A DNA stretch of 64,000 nt from Phytophthora hibernalis (GCA_012656075.1 JAAKBF010000255.1:372001-436000), one strand, 5' to 3'. Counted from the stretch's first letter, positions 20,632-33,449 are shown. A program made the numbers and translations. Notes: a model not told the origin generated them from the letters alone.

Positions 20632-23600
20632 GTGAATGACTCGAGTGGTGACCGTACCGTGAAGACTGGACGGACGATCATCAGGTACGAAGATGAATGG
20701 GAAAGAAGGGGATTTCTGCAGGTCGACTCGGATGAAAGCGTCGACTTGGAGGTGAACCGAGATGGAATAATGGAACTTGCGGAAGATGATGAAGATGACT
20801 CGGATGACTGTCTCGCCGTGCTGGAGGACGCGGAGTTCATGGATTTGAACGGTGAGATGGAGTATGGTGACAACGAGGGCCTGGTGAAGAACCCATCGTT
20901 TGGGAAGACCAAGAAGTGGTGGCCGAATTGAACGGTCTGGAGATCGAAGAAAACAGTTTTGAAGCCTTTGAAAACGGTTTCGACGCTGAAGAAGACGATC
21001 TCGAAGAAGAACTGCAGGAAGCAGAGGAAGTGCATGACCCAGTGGTTGTTTACGGCACGGTAGCCGACTCCAATCAGGAGGTCGTAGCTGCAGAGCCGGA
21101 AGCTCAGAAGAAGGTCGCGGTGATCGCAAGTATCCTACGCACGGCTGAGAGAGTTGCTGAACCGGTCTGGGTAGACGACGATGGTCTAGACAATCTGGAC
21201 CTCGGTGAAACCGTCTTCCTAGGTTGGGAGAAACCGGCGGAGGATCCACCCGAACCTTCGAATGGAGAATTGGTGAACTTGGCTCGGAAGTGGACAAGTC
21301 GGAGGACGTTGGAAAAGACAAAGACGGTACGGAGGCTGTGGACAAAGCCGAACAGGAAAACCCGTCGCCTCACGCCCGATTATTCACGGATGATGAACTG
21401 GACGCATTGAAAAATTGTGTTCCGGGCCAAGAAGCAAGCGTGATTGCTAAAGAAGAAGTCGCTGTCGAAAAGGAGGAATATGACAAGGAACTCGAGGAAC
21501 GGTTGTACCCGTTGGACGAAGTGGAATTGAAGCGACGTGTGAAGCAGAACGCTGAGAACCAGAAGGAACCCACTCTGGAAGAGATGGCACGGTTCCTCGG
21601 ACTGGATACGGATGTGTTAGCTCGGACAAGGGAAGCAACACCGGAGGGTACGAACACGCCCGAATATTGGCAGGATTGGTTCCGTGCCACGTTGGAAAAT
21701 TCGGCAGAGGCGAAAAGGGCGAACCGTGACTTTTCGACTACTGTGCCTGAACATGTGGCTAGTACGGTCAGGAAAAGAACTGAGACCGTGACTAAGAGCG
21801 TCGAAGTGAGCGTGGTTCCTGTGGATACGGTACTTGACGAATCTGAAAGTTCGTGTAGCGACTCTAGCGTGGAAAGCGAAAGCGACTCCGAGACAAGCTA
21901 TCAAGCCGGTGGTCGAAGACGCTGAAGCGATAGTGAAGGAAAATGTCGCGTTCTCGTTGGAGGTCGAAGACATGGTTGCGTCAGTGGAAATAGCGGCCAT
22001 TGCGAAGTATTCGCTCAAAGGACGGTCCGGCCAAAGGAAGCACGGACCATCGCCCGACTAGCCGTGTATCGGATGCTGAAAGAAGTCAAAAGGAAATGGA
22101 CACGGAGGAAAAGCTGAAGGAGCTCGCACGCGATGAGAATGAAGCAGCTATGATCCCTCCCTTGCGTGACAAAAGTCCTGAGGTGGACTGGGAACGGCTA
22201 CGTTATTTTGTCGACGAGGTAGTACGTGAACGAGGTCTGCTTGGTCCGTGCTGGGACGGTGTGTCCTGGGTGGAGAACTACTTCGCTGAGAATGCAGTTC
22301 GAATCTGGAGAAAGCTGTGTGACCGGACTGGACGATCGACCACGCCTGCGGCTAAACGTCGTCGACAGCGTCAGAAAAAGAAGACGGTGTGTTTTGACTG
22401 TTCGGCTCTATATCGAGACCGTGCTGAGTATTGGGCAAGCTGGAATCCCGGTTCGAGTGTGATGAAGACGCTTACCACTATGTGAATGTGCTGAGGCCAG
22501 AGCGTCCTAAGGCAGAACCTCCCCAGAAAACCGGTCTGGTGGAAGTTGTCACGGTCAACCTACCTAACGGATTTGGAGTCCGTGACGATGACGGAGAAGA
22601 AGGCTTTGATGTACCTCGGATTGTAGAGGAGGACGGCGTGTCGTGTGCTCTGTGGGGAGCTTTGAGGCACTCTCTAGCGGTTACATTGACTGTCTACCTT
22701 CACAGATGCTGGCTGGTACGGGTGTGACCTTGAGTTTGGTTGACCGTCAAGTGATGAAACGGTTAGGCCGTGCTGCTGAAGCTCTGGAACCGTACGACGG
22801 GCGTGTTCGAAGCTCGTCCGGCCATCGTCTGCGTATCCGTGGGTACCCATCCGTCTGGGGTCGGTTGAAGTTGCTTTACACGTACTAGTAGCGGACCACT
22901 TACACGTGGACGCTATACTAGGGTAGACGCTCTGAGCGTTTTCAAGGCCGTGATCGATGTGGAAGAACGGACCTTACTATTGAAGAGAACATGGGAAGTG
23001 CTATCTCTCGGAATTACGATTGTGCAGGGCGGCTATGACTAACTCGATCCGTCTCCCGCCTCGTGGACAGGCATTGGTAATAACAAGCGTGATCGGTGAC
23101 ATAGAGAAAGGAGCTACGGTTATGGTAGAAGGGTCTCTGAGTTTACCACCTACTCTGTGTGTGGGCGATCTCTTGGAACTGTTGAGGATGGCAAGGTTAT
23201 CGTGGAAATGTGCAATGCTTCCACTGACGAATACTGGATCCGGAAAGGAACGATCGTGGCTGCTACTTCAGTAATCCCCGAGGAGGCGTTCGGTTTTGAA
23301 CAGTCGCCTAATCCGGAACGACCGGAAGGCCTTCTAGTGCTCCGAGTGAAGTGGGTCAAAGGGATGAGGTTGCTGCGACGCTGTCCGAGGAACGGAAGGA
23401 AGTCGAGGACGAGAAGGTAAAGGCTACTAAGCCTGATGTCCCGCCTGACAAGCTGGGTAAGATGTCTGCTGACTTTTCTGAGTCCAACTGTCGATGGAGC
23501 AAAAGGAACTGTTCCAGGCCGAGTTGAACCGTTTTCGAGACATGTTTGTGGAGTCTTCTAAGGAACCTGGACGGACGGAGTTGTTGCACTTTCAGATTGA

Positions 23601-26154
23601 CACAGGGGACGGTTCCCCGATAAAATAACAACCGTACCGTGTCTCGCTGGCTGAAGGTGATATCATGGAGGCCGAGATTCAGCAGTACGAGGAACTGGAT
23701 CTAATTCGACCGTCTAACAGTCCTTGGGCGAGCCCGGTATTGATGATCCGTAAACCGGACGGTGGGATCCGTTTCTGTATCGATTACAGACGATTGAATG
23801 CCGTCACGGTTAAGGACTGTTATCCGATGCCTTTGATTGATGACATTTTAGATGTGCTAGGTGACGCCCAACTGTTCTCTACGATGGATATTGCGTCGGG
23901 CTATTGGAATGTGCCAATGCATGAAGACAGCGTGTCTAGGACGGCTTTCACGTGCAAGTACGGTCTATATGAGTGGCTAGTTATGCCCTGTGGTCTGTGC
24001 AATGCGGTACCGGCATTCGAGCGTCTCATGGAAACTGTGCTCGTGAATCTGAAATGGAGGATCTGTCTAGTCTACTTGGATGACTGTGTGATCTTCAGCA
24101 AGGACTTCCCGTCTCATTTGGTACGGTTGCGCCAAGTGTTGACACGGTTCCAACAAGCTGGATTCAAACTCAAGATGAAGAAGTGTCACTGGGGCGGAAC
24201 CAGGTGGCTTTCTTGGGGCACATCGTGACTCCGTCCGTAATCTTGCCTAATCCCGAAAAAGTGAAGGCAGTGATGAACTTACACAGGCCTCAAGACTTGC
24301 ACGGAATACGGTCATTTTGGGTCTTACTAGCTATTTCCGACGGTACATTCCGGGGTATGCTCTGATTTCTGCTCCACTTGAACGGTTGAAGTTGAAGGAT
24401 GCACCGTTCCTCTGGAATGAGGGCTGTGAATCTGCCTTCCGATAGCTCAAGCGTGCACTAGCGAAACCTCCTATTCTGGTACATCCTGACGCAAAGCACC
24501 GCTTCAAGCTATTCGTTGATTCGTCACGGTATGCTGTGGGAGCGTGTCTTATGCAGGAAGTGGACGGTCGTAACCGTGTAGTTGCTTAAGCTAGCAAGTT
24601 GCTGACCGGTTCGCAGAAAAACTGGATCACGAAGCAAGATGGTATATCTGAGATTGAGTGCTGGGGCGTGGTTTGAGCCACTAGGAAGTTCAGATGCTAC
24701 TTGGACAAGCGTGAGTTCGACTTGTACACGGATCACCAGGCTTTGACTTGGGTCTTCAGTCCAGGAAACCGTACGACTAACTCGAAATTGGCACGCTGGG
24801 CTATGGAGCTTTCGAATTTGCAGTTCAAGGTGTTCCACAAGCCTGGAACGACTATGGGTCATGTGGACGGACTGTCGCGCTTACCTGCGGACCGTGTCGA
24901 CGCTGTAACTCTTGCTGACTTGCTCAACCCGGTTCAGGGAAGGAGAACTCTTCCGATGAGAGACCTAATGAATCCAGAACCGTCTGATGAAGGGCGGGTT
25001 CCAAATTCAGTTGGGGGCAGTCTGACCAAGCCGAGGAAGGGGTTGAATTCGAATACGGTGAGGACGAGGAAACCAGGGACAGTGAGGAACCGGGTCAGGA
25101 GACTGAACCCACTCCACTAGAGGGTGAAAAGGAACCCGGAGCGGATGGGGCTTCTCCTGGAACGGACGAGGAACTTCCGCCGCCGAACCGTCCTCGCTCT
25201 CCTATGGACGTGTTCCAACTGGAAAGAGAACAGTTCTTGCAAGAACAACGGTCATTGTCTTGGGTTGTGGCGCTGGTGGCGTTCTTACAAGACCGTGCTC
25301 AACCGGTGGATCCGTTCTTCAGAGCGAAGATTGTCAAGATGGTTCCTAAGTACGAAGTCCTGAACGAAGTGTTGATGAGAAAATACATTTACCTGAGGCG
25401 GTGGGACCAGCACGGACGATAACCGTCCCAGTAGTTCCGGCCGGTTACCAGGAAGTCGTACTGCACTACTGTCATTCGGACATTCTGACCGATGCAGCGG
25501 ATGCCAGTAGCTGACTTGACGGGTCCGTTCTCCCTACTCGTAGTGGATGCTATTGGGCCACTGGTGACCACGACGGCTGGCAATAAGTACATCTTGGTGT
25601 TTGTCGACTATTTCACACGATGGGCTGAGGCGTTCGCTGTCGACCGGTTAGACACGGTGACGTTCGTACACACCATGGTGAACGGTGTGGTGGCAAGGCA
25701 CGGAGTACCTTCTCGTTTGTTGAGTGACCGTGACTCGAACTTTATTTCTGAACTCGCTAAGTCGTTTAACGAGACGCTCGGGATCAATAAATTGTACGGT
25801 GCTGCTTATCACCCTCAAACGCAAGGTCTGGTTGAGAGATTCAACGGAACGCTCATTGGAATGCTCTTGATGTATGTGAGTGAAGCGCAGACAGACTGGG
25901 ATCTCTATTCACCACGTGTGTTGTTCGCCTACCGGACCGCGTACCACGAGGCGTTGGGGGACACGCCGTTCTTCTCTTTATACGGTCGAGACCCGATTCT
26001 CCCGTTAGATGTGGCGTTCCTGAACTTGGGCGAGAAATGGAAGAGCAATGAAGTGGCTCAGTACAGACGAGAACTGTACCGTTCCATGAAGGATTCACGG
26101 ATGTTGGTCGAGCATCAGTTGGTGAAAGCACAAGATCGGCATGAGCAGAGGTTG
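20632..26154 (+). pseudogene. Gypsy-1 pol, N-terminal part up to the Gypsy-2 insertion
   Basis: An acidic leader (20632-22060, several frames) precedes a retropepsin region near 22700, where the expected D-T-G-A motif reads AGTGVT. Reverse transcriptase follows (about 23665-24360, SPWASPVLMIRKPDGG, then VYLDDC), then RNase H (TDHQALTWVF near 24730) and integrase (about 25490-26154, with VVDAIGPL, LSDRDSNF and GLVERFNGTL giving the D,D,E triad). In-frame nonsense codons sit at about 23626, 24444, 24588 and 24673, all where family members have Gln, Tyr or Trp. The frame is cut at 26154 and resumes at 40440. Confidence 0.85.
26151..26154. repeat. Target-site duplication of Gypsy-2, left (GTTG)
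   Basis: GTTG lies directly before the Gypsy-2 5' LTR and is repeated at 40440-40443. Joining the two sides through one GTTG restores the Gypsy-1 integrase frame. Confidence 0.85.
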
Positions 26155-27269
26155 TGTGGCGAAGCGCCTAATAAGATTGGCGGACCGGCTACGAGAAAGA
26201 CGGGTCAAAGATGAGAAAAGCACGATCCCCGATCCCACCAGAGAAGCTTGGGTGTCTCACGGGGACTATGCGTCCACGTCATGGGTTGATGTCGAAGGGG
26301 CGAGATCAAGTGAGATAAAGAAGATGGTACCGCAGATGAGTCCAGATCGACCTCGATCGGTGCGTCGGAATCTCCCGATTGACGATCGTGGCTCGATCGC
26401 TGAGTCAGCTGATCGTACCTCGATCGCCCCTCGATCGTAACACTTCGATCGCTCTTCGATCGTAACACCCCGATCGCTCTTCGATCGAGGATCCGCCGAT
26501 CGACCAGCTGTCTTTCAAGATCGGGCGAAGACGACATCGACGAGTGTACGAAGGCACCGGGAAGGATGGGTAAGAGCGGCGGCAGGTGACACGCAAGGCA
26601 TCTAGCGGTTGTTTAGTGGAGTTCAGACTAAGTGTTTGGCTGAGATAGACATAACCATAAATCAGACTCGAATTTGCACTGAACATCGCAAGTGCCTTCC
26701 AGACAGGAAGAACATTGGCCCCATAAGGTGTTTGCATACTAGCGTTAGTAGATCTAGTGTTGTAGCGTAAGGATCGGATAACACATTGGCCGACCTTCCT
26801 ACGCCTAAGTCTCTATCGTTCTAGTGCATACCTCGATCGACTGGATTACTGCTTGGCCGTCGATCGTCTTCGAACTCTCGTCAACTCAAGTCCCGCTATT
26901 GGAAGCGGCAAGCACCCAAAGGAAAGGAAAAGGAAGGAAAACAACGCCCCACAAGGCATCCCCAGGCTTCGGATCAAGTCCAAGCCCTCGATCAACACAC
27001 CCGATCGAGCCATATACTCGGCTGTAGCGTGAAGACTTCCGCGCTACTCCACCCCGTCCCCGCGTCCCGCCAGGACGTTCAAGACTTCTTGTCACTGCAC
27101 TCTTCGGAGTCCCGAGAGAGCAGATCCAGCCCACCAACGGGTACACAAGGTGAGACCAAGTTCAGCAGATCACGGATCATCGGGGACCCCCTCCGTTAGT
27201 TGGTGTCTGGGCGCAGTGGGAAGTCGGATCTGGCCTTAACAAGATTTTGGCTGATCCCGCTACACCACA
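26155..27269 (+). repeat. Gypsy-2 5' LTR
   Basis: Pairs with 39331-40439. Between about 26380 and 26500 it contains a dense array of CGATCG palindromes, about one every 10-25 bp. Confidence 0.92.
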
Positions 27270-27270
27270 A

Positions 27271-27287
27271 TGGTGCGCGTGCCCGGA
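27271..27287 (+). other. Primer-binding site of Gypsy-2
   Basis: TGGTGCGCGTGCCCGGA begins one base after the LTR. It has the form expected for the complement of a tRNA 3' end (acceptor stem plus CCA). I cannot name the tRNA with confidence. Confidence 0.6.
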
Positions 27288-27717
27288 TCTCTTGGTGACT
27301 CAGGATTTCACCGTGAGTCCGATAAAGAAGAAGTGCAAGTGAAGATTGAACAAGGGAACAAGCGTCATCGGAGATCGGATCGACGACGACGCCGCTGAAT
27401 GAAGCGAGATCCGCAGATCGGCAGAGTCCTGGGAGGAGCTCTGTCGACAGACAAGATATAGAACCTCGATTTCCTCCCCAGGTCCCTTCGGGGACCTCCG
27501 CAGATCTCGATGCGAATCGAGATCTGCAGAAGAACACAGAAGACCAGGTCAGCCCTGAGCCTTATGTGTTCTCCGCTTTCGCGGCCCCGGCCGTGAGAGA
27601 AGAGAAGGTCAAACGTGAACCTTACACGTTCGTCCCGTCCGGGACTCCCGCGTTCTCGATCGCGAAGACCGAACGCCTGCGTTCACCGGTGTCGCGGCTT
27701 CCGAAGTTCCCAAGCAG

Positions 27718-29258
27718 ATGCCGAAGAAGAAGAAAGGCAAGACTGCGAAGAAGAAGCTGAAAGCCCCGGAATCGGACACCGAAGATCGGAGCGGAAGGAA
27801 GTTAAATTGGAGCAAGAACACGATGGCGATCGAGAAGATGTATCACGAGAAGGTCTTGCGTGACTTCCTATCTCAGAACCCAGTGATGAGATCGTTGCAG
27901 ATCACCCGGATCGGGGACCTGAGTGGGCCGGTTAAGAGTCCAGATCCGTCGACCAATCCGTTGGAGGCGGTGCAGAGCCTGATGGATTTCCTGGACCAAG
28001 CCGGCCTGATAGCGGAAGCGTTTGATCCGGATCAGCTATTTGATATGGACCGAACCGCCATCCAGACGTCGACGCATACCCTGTTCCAGATCGTGAAGTC
28101 GCTGGTCGGTGAAGCCCCGAGGATCGCCAGTCGACAGCCATCTACGTTGACTGATAGCCCTGGAGCTCAGACGGGGTCCTCACATTACGAGTCGGCTGCG
28201 TCGGAACCAGATTCAGGAGGCCCGACGGTCCCGCAGCGAATATCACTAGGTCCGTCCGGCGAAGCGCTATTGCGATCGCGCCTGAAGACCCCGAACCAGA
28301 CAACGTCGCCTCTGGGCAAAGTGCCCACGTCGTCGCCGCTAAGTCGAACTCAGAAGACCCCGACGCATCAAGATCTTGTGTCGACGAAGTCGATCGAGCG
28401 TCGAAGGCGGTCGATCGGGTTTAATACTGTGGGCTGGGAGTGTCGGTCGCCTGGCAGTACTATCATGCTCGCAAACGATCGGACGAGTCGCCTCTAGAGT
28501 ATCTCTACCGTTTGAACGTCGCTGGTCTGCGGGCTAAGCTTAAGGTCAAGGACGGAGATTCGAAGGAGCGTCGGGAACATGTGAAACATTACATCGAGAC
28601 GTTGGGTGATCAGGAGCTAGGAGATCAGCTAACGCTGCTCCGACTGGCTGACGCCGATGAGTTGGAGGAGGTCCTCCGCGATCGCGAACGAGCGAAGAAC
28701 AGACAGAAGAAGTCTGCGTTCGGATCCAAGTATCGGCAGAAGACATCGAATCCCGCACCGGCAGCCCCGACCAAGCGAGCGGTACAAGCGATCCAAGCGC
28801 AACGTGCAGACTCGGGATCGGATATAGGGTCGGACGGGTCGGATTCCGAAGGTGATCTACGTCGGATCTATCTCGCTTCGGCCGAAGAGAGATCGATCCC
28901 GGCCGGAGAACCACACCCGGTCCAGGATCAACCTCGACCGCCCCAGACGGCGCCCGATCGGCCTCTCCCGGATCATCGGAATCAAGTCCGCCACGACGGA
29001 CCGGATCGAGGGCGATGCTCGCACTGCGGGTCCCGGAAGCATACGGATCTGGGCTGTTGGAGACGTCTCATCTGCCAGAAATGCGGCAAGAAGGGTCATC
29101 CCGCGGACCACTGCCTGTTCGTGTGCCGAGGATGCGGAGAGCTGCATGACATGGGGAAATGCCCGATGGAGGAATTCTACAACCAGATCCGCCAGTGGTA
29201 TAACCCGACGAAGCATGCGGGCATGTTGCCTGAGACTGCTGAGAAGATGTTAAACTAG
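27718..29258 (+). pseudogene. Gypsy-2 gag (one or more frameshifts)
   Basis: The frame 27718-28497 encodes a Lys-rich start (MPKKKKGKTAKKK) and a helical domain. Near 28440 the coding sense moves to the frame ending at 29258. That frame has the capsid segment SVAWQYYHARKRSDESPLEY and CCHC knuckles CSHCGSRKHTDLGC and CQKCGKKGHPADHC plus a third Cys/His group. Because the LTRs are nearly identical, the break may be recent or a sequencing error. Role: particle formation and RNA packaging. Confidence 0.78.
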
Positions 29259-29317
29259 GACGCTCGTCGGGTTGGAATCCCGTACGAGCCGAGCGTTCTA
29301 GCTACTGCATCTATGCA

Positions 29318-31206
29318 TTGGTGAACCAGACATCGGTAGATCGAGTTAACAGTCGACCAGATCTACGCGGTAATACATATGATCTGCACGAGAAGCGAAC
29401 TGACCAGGTCTCGAATCTTCGTCGATCGAACGAGTTCGACCGATCGGATGCCGCGACTATGACCTTGGATCTCCACTCCGGAGAGCCTAGAGGTTATTGG
29501 AAGCAACAAGAGAAGGAAGAGTGGTTCAGACCTGCAGATGGTGAGATTACTGTAGTCGCCCCAAATCCTGGAACTCCGCGCGTCGGTGAACTCCACCGAT
29601 CGGATGCGTCCCTATCGCCCACAGATCTCCTACCTGGAGAATCTCGCGGATACTGGAAACATCATGCGCCGGGAAAGTGGTTCCGACAAGCCAAAGTGAC
29701 TGGCAAGATCAACAATGAAAAGGCGATCTTGCTCCTAGACACAGGCGCCGAGGTGTCCATCGTGGATACCACCTTTGCTCGTAAGGTTGGGTGCTATGTC
29801 GATCAGAGTGAGAGTCAAGAGTGCCTAGGAATTGGAGAGAATGTGTACGTCGCAGAAGGACGGACCAGGGTCAAGATCACCCTCGCCGGAAATCTGGTGT
29901 ATGTCTTCGATATCTGGGTGGGAGATCTGTCGGGACAAGAGGCGATATTGGGTATGGACTTCATGGTCCCGGCCGGGATCCGGCTCGATCTTGCTAATGG
30001 GACACTGTGCTTACCGGATGAAGTCAGGATCTCGCTAAGTGGACGTCGACAACTCTATAGCGGAAAGATGAGACTGATACACATGGATGACTCCCTACAA
30101 CTGGAGGTGGGCGAGTCCGTGGAATTGCCATGCGTCGTCGGACCAAGAGAAGCTCTGGGTGACGCGAGGACAAGACTGGGTACCGACGGTAATCTCTGGA
30201 CGGGGTCGAACTCGGTATCTCCATATCACAAATGTGGGGACCGGTCTGCTTCGGATCCCGAGGAATGAGCGAGTCGGAATGTGGCTGACAGGAGATCGCG
30301 TGCCTCGATGGCCAGGATACGTCTCAGTCGGGTCACGTCGCTATGCTGAGTGGCAGAATTTGGCGTTCGAAGCTACGACCGATGCTGACCTGCAAGGATC
30401 GGATGAGCCTGAACAACAAGGACCCTTAGTCGACCATCCGCGCAATCCTGCGTAGAGGATCGGGCGTCACCCCGAAGGTGTTGTCCGGTGTAGTCATTAA
30501 CGACGAAGGCCGAGAGGTCGACAGCCCAAGTCTGACGGACGGAGACGACCGAGAAGTATGTACTCCAGCTGCCATGCCAGTGCAGTCGGCACCGGAGCAT
30601 GAGAGGGAGTCGGAAAGTCCGACACGAGAACCGCTGCTGAGCCAGTCCGACTCTGATCGACCAGAGAAGGAGAGTCCCACTGAGGAGTCCGTAGATCCTG
30701 TCGCTGTGGTGGACAACGAGCCAGGACCCGAGCCGGTCGAGGTCGATCGACCAGGGGCGGACGTCTCTGAGCCGACTTCGTCCGACTGCCCGAAACAGTC
30801 GGACGCCGAAGGTGATATATCAGGCAACGTCGGTGCAGATCTGGCGACGCCTGTTAACTACGGGCCAAGACCAGCTCTGACCGCGACCGATCGCTATGGC
30901 CATGTACCGTTAGGACCGGAACGATCGAAGTCAGCGGAACCCGAAGAAGGTGAAGAGGTGTATGTCCGTGATGGTGGCGAACTGTTTGCGGAGGACGTGC
31001 AGGGAGAGCTGGCTGTGCTGCCCGAGGTCTCGACCACGACCGACGAGGTGACGATCGATGACATACAGGTAGGTGGTTCCGAAGGCGCCGATCCGGTGAA
31101 GATCGAGACGCTTCGACAGATTATCTGGCGGAAACACCACCTCTTGCTCGGTAAGGAAATGCTCTGCCGCCCGCAGCGCGGGGTGTGGTCTGCGACATCG
31201 ACGTAG
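29318..31206 (+). pseudogene. Gypsy-2 protease and acidic linker region of pol
   Basis: The frame 29318-30268 contains an aspartic protease with active site LLDTGAEVSIVD near 29735 and the partner segment AILGMDFM near 29945. The sense continues in another frame to about 30455. A Glu/Asp/Pro/Ser-rich frame (30478-31206) then ends as the reverse transcriptase begins. The protease active site is intact, unlike that of Gypsy-1. Confidence 0.75.
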
Positions 31207-31896
31207 GTGGTGCCAAGCCGATCGCCCAGCGAGTGCGCAAGATCGCGCCGCGATTCAGGAGAAGGTGTCAGATCTGCTCAAAGAATTGTTATCTGCGACT
31301 ATTATCAAGTATTCGACCTCACCATGGGCGTCCCCGATCGTGATCATTATCAAGAAGAATGGAGTGGATATACGCCTATGCATCGACTACCGGCTGGTGA
31401 ACAGCCTGACCAGGTTGATGGTCTACCCCATGCCTTTGATAAACGAGCTGCTAGAGAACTTAGATAAAGTCCTCTGGTACTGCTCTCTGGATATGGCTAG
31501 TGGATTTGGGTCGTGACCATGACCGATCGGGCGCGGGCGATCTCGGCTTTCATCACCCCTTCGGGCTGTTTGAGTGGAACCGGATGCCATTCGGTCTTAA
31601 GAATGCGCCACAGATCTACCAACGTCTGATCGACAACGCCCTATATGGATTTATGAAGATCTCTCGATCTGGTAACTCGGAAGGTCTCGTCGACCTGTTT
31701 GAAAGTGGGGAGCCCCTGGCCCTGGTCGACCGTCGGTGCTTGGGCGTCGATCTTACATCGACGATATCCTGGTGACCGCTGGGTCGTGGGACCAGCTCTG
31801 TGGCCGAGTGGAAGCTCTGCTAGAAGCGTGTGATGAGTGGAACCTGTCGATCAGCGTCGTGAAGAGTTTCTGGGGCATGCGGAAGGTGGACTACCT
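31207..31896 (+). pseudogene. Gypsy-2 reverse transcriptase, truncated at the foreign segment
   Basis: Two frames together cover the polymerase domain: TSPWASPIVIIIKKNGVDIR near 31318, then LDMASGF, FGLFEWNRMPFGLKNAP, and the catalytic YIDDILVTA near 31750. The thumb begins with SFWGMRKVDYLS. After about 31896 similarity to gypsy polymerases ends, and roughly 130 residues of connection domain are missing before RNase H resumes at about 33450. Confidence 0.78.
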
Positions 31897-32096
31897 ATCG
31901 TCATTGCCAGAGTACTCCCAGGCGGAAGGAGCTGCCCGTCTGCTGTTACTGCAGGATAGCACTTCAGATCGGAGCTCTGAATATGTACATGGTAATCCTA
32001 ATTCTGGCTGGTGACCAAGCTGGTAGAGCTACTGTATCCACAAGGGCAAGGACTCATAGTTGCCGGTCGATGGTACCTGTGCGATTGAAATTCACT

Positions 32097-32115
32097 GTCA
32101 CTTCACAATTTGCTT
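32097..32115 (+). promoter_or_regulatory. Oomycete-type core promoter (Inr plus flanking element)
   Basis: GTCACTTCACAATTTGCTT resembles the oomycete core promoter consensus GCTCATTYYNCAWTTT. It lies about 35-55 nt upstream of the effector-like ATG at 32151, the usual spacing for Phytophthora genes. Confidence 0.55.
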
Positions 32116-32150
32116 CCACAGCATACGCCCGCGTGCCGCGCAGATATCCA

Positions 32151-32680
32151 TGCGTCTGAGCTGCCTTTTGCTCTTGTCGGCAACCGCTCTCGTCGCGACG
32201 CTCGATATTACGTCAGCAGCTAGTGGTACCAAGATTTTCAAGCCGATAACGGAAAATGCAATGGATCCGGCCAACGCTCATAAGGGCATCAGAAATGACC
32301 GCCGATGCCTGAGGAAGGACGATGTTGTCGACGACGATGACGAAGAGGAGGAGGTTATCGAAGACGACGACGATGGCGAAGAGGAAGACGAAGAAGAAGA
32401 AGCGGGTTCATGGACTCGGCAAAGGCTCTCAAGGTGATGGCGCAGCTAGGTCTGGCGAAATCGGAAGATGAGATGGCTAAGATCATCTCTTCAGTTCGAG
32501 AACCCGGCATATTAAGCTCTGTTTATCAATGCCGAGGGCCAGCTGAAAAGTTACTTCCCTGGCTACTGGGCGGGCATGTCTGTGGACGACTTTTACCTGA
32601 TGGTTCAAAAAGCAGGTATGTCGGATGACCAACAAGCGTTGATGGTTAGCGCATACTCGAAGTATATGTCTGTGGCTTAA
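32151..32680 (+). pseudogene. RXLR-type secreted effector-like gene, broken by frameshifts
   Basis: From the ATG at 32151 the first frame shows a hydrophobic signal peptide (MRLSCLLLLSATALVA, predicted cleavage near residue 23) and an RXLR motif, RCLR, at residues 52-55. A long Asp/Glu tract follows in the place of the dEER motif. This frame stops near 32437. C-terminal coding sense then continues in two other frames to a stop at 32680 and includes short amphipathic helices. RXLR proteins are secreted by Phytophthora and enter host plant cells; this copy as written cannot make the full protein. The breaks could be real or indel errors. It lies inside a retroelement, so silencing or spread with the element is possible. 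I did not identify the exact family. Confidence 0.65.
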
Positions 32681-33449
32681 GACGTTAGATACCGGTAGAC
32701 GACCCAACACGAGCTTAGCTACCTGGATTTGACTTTCTCTGATTGAAGTGCTGCTCTGAATTACTTCTCCAACGTTAACTCCGTGTTGTCCAGGTACTGT
32801 AGCTCCCGCACGAACGCTAGCTGTATTGCTGCTTGCAGGATACCGTTTGTTCGTGTAAATTAAGTATACAGTAGCAACTGTTTCAAACAGTTTTAGACAG
32901 ATCTAAGCTCATTCTAGCATATTATTAAAACGTATTGTACATGTATTCTACTATTAATACTTGTATTCAAAATCCATTTACTACCAATCATCGGATCGTC
33001 TACAGAGATCGCGTTTCCAACTCGACCACGCGATCGCTGTAGACGGTGCGTCGTCAGCCCGTATCGTAACTGGTGTGTCCTCCACAGCATTTTCCGGGGC
33101 TATATCCGTCTATGTTGGTTTGGTTTTGAGCTTTCATTCTGGGCGGGAGTATGAATTCAAAGTACATTAGTACGGTTTATATGTAAGTTTATAGTTAAGT
33201 CAGGCCCATGGTCAGGAAGTATGTAAGAAGAAAGGTTGATTTAAGAACTTCTCTTTAGCTCACGATGAACATGTATGAATATATCGTGAGCAGTCCATAT
33301 TGTCAAAATCCAGGATACAATCAATTCCAAATGTCGCTGTATAAACTGAGTCGTGCTCACATGTCAAGGAAGTAGAGAGCAAGAAGTTGTATTGCTAAAC
33401 GGTAATCTTGGGCAGTTAAATAAATGACCCGCGGGCGCCAGGTGATGCG

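Larger units (their letters stand above)
31897..33420. mobile_element. Foreign segment inside Gypsy-2 carrying an effector-like gene
   Basis: This 1.5-kb stretch is unrelated to gypsy pol. Its second half (32690-33420) is clearly more AT-rich than the element on both sides. It contains its own promoter-like site and a secreted-protein gene. No inverted repeats or target duplication mark its ends, and part of pol is missing. A deletion with filler DNA, as in break repair, or an assembly join is more likely than a clean transposition. Borders are approximate. Confidence 0.65.

Noticed and set aside
27718..27800. Nuclear-localisation-like host gene at a Lys-rich start
   Set aside because: Position and downstream CCHC knuckles show it is the N-terminus of Gypsy-2 gag.
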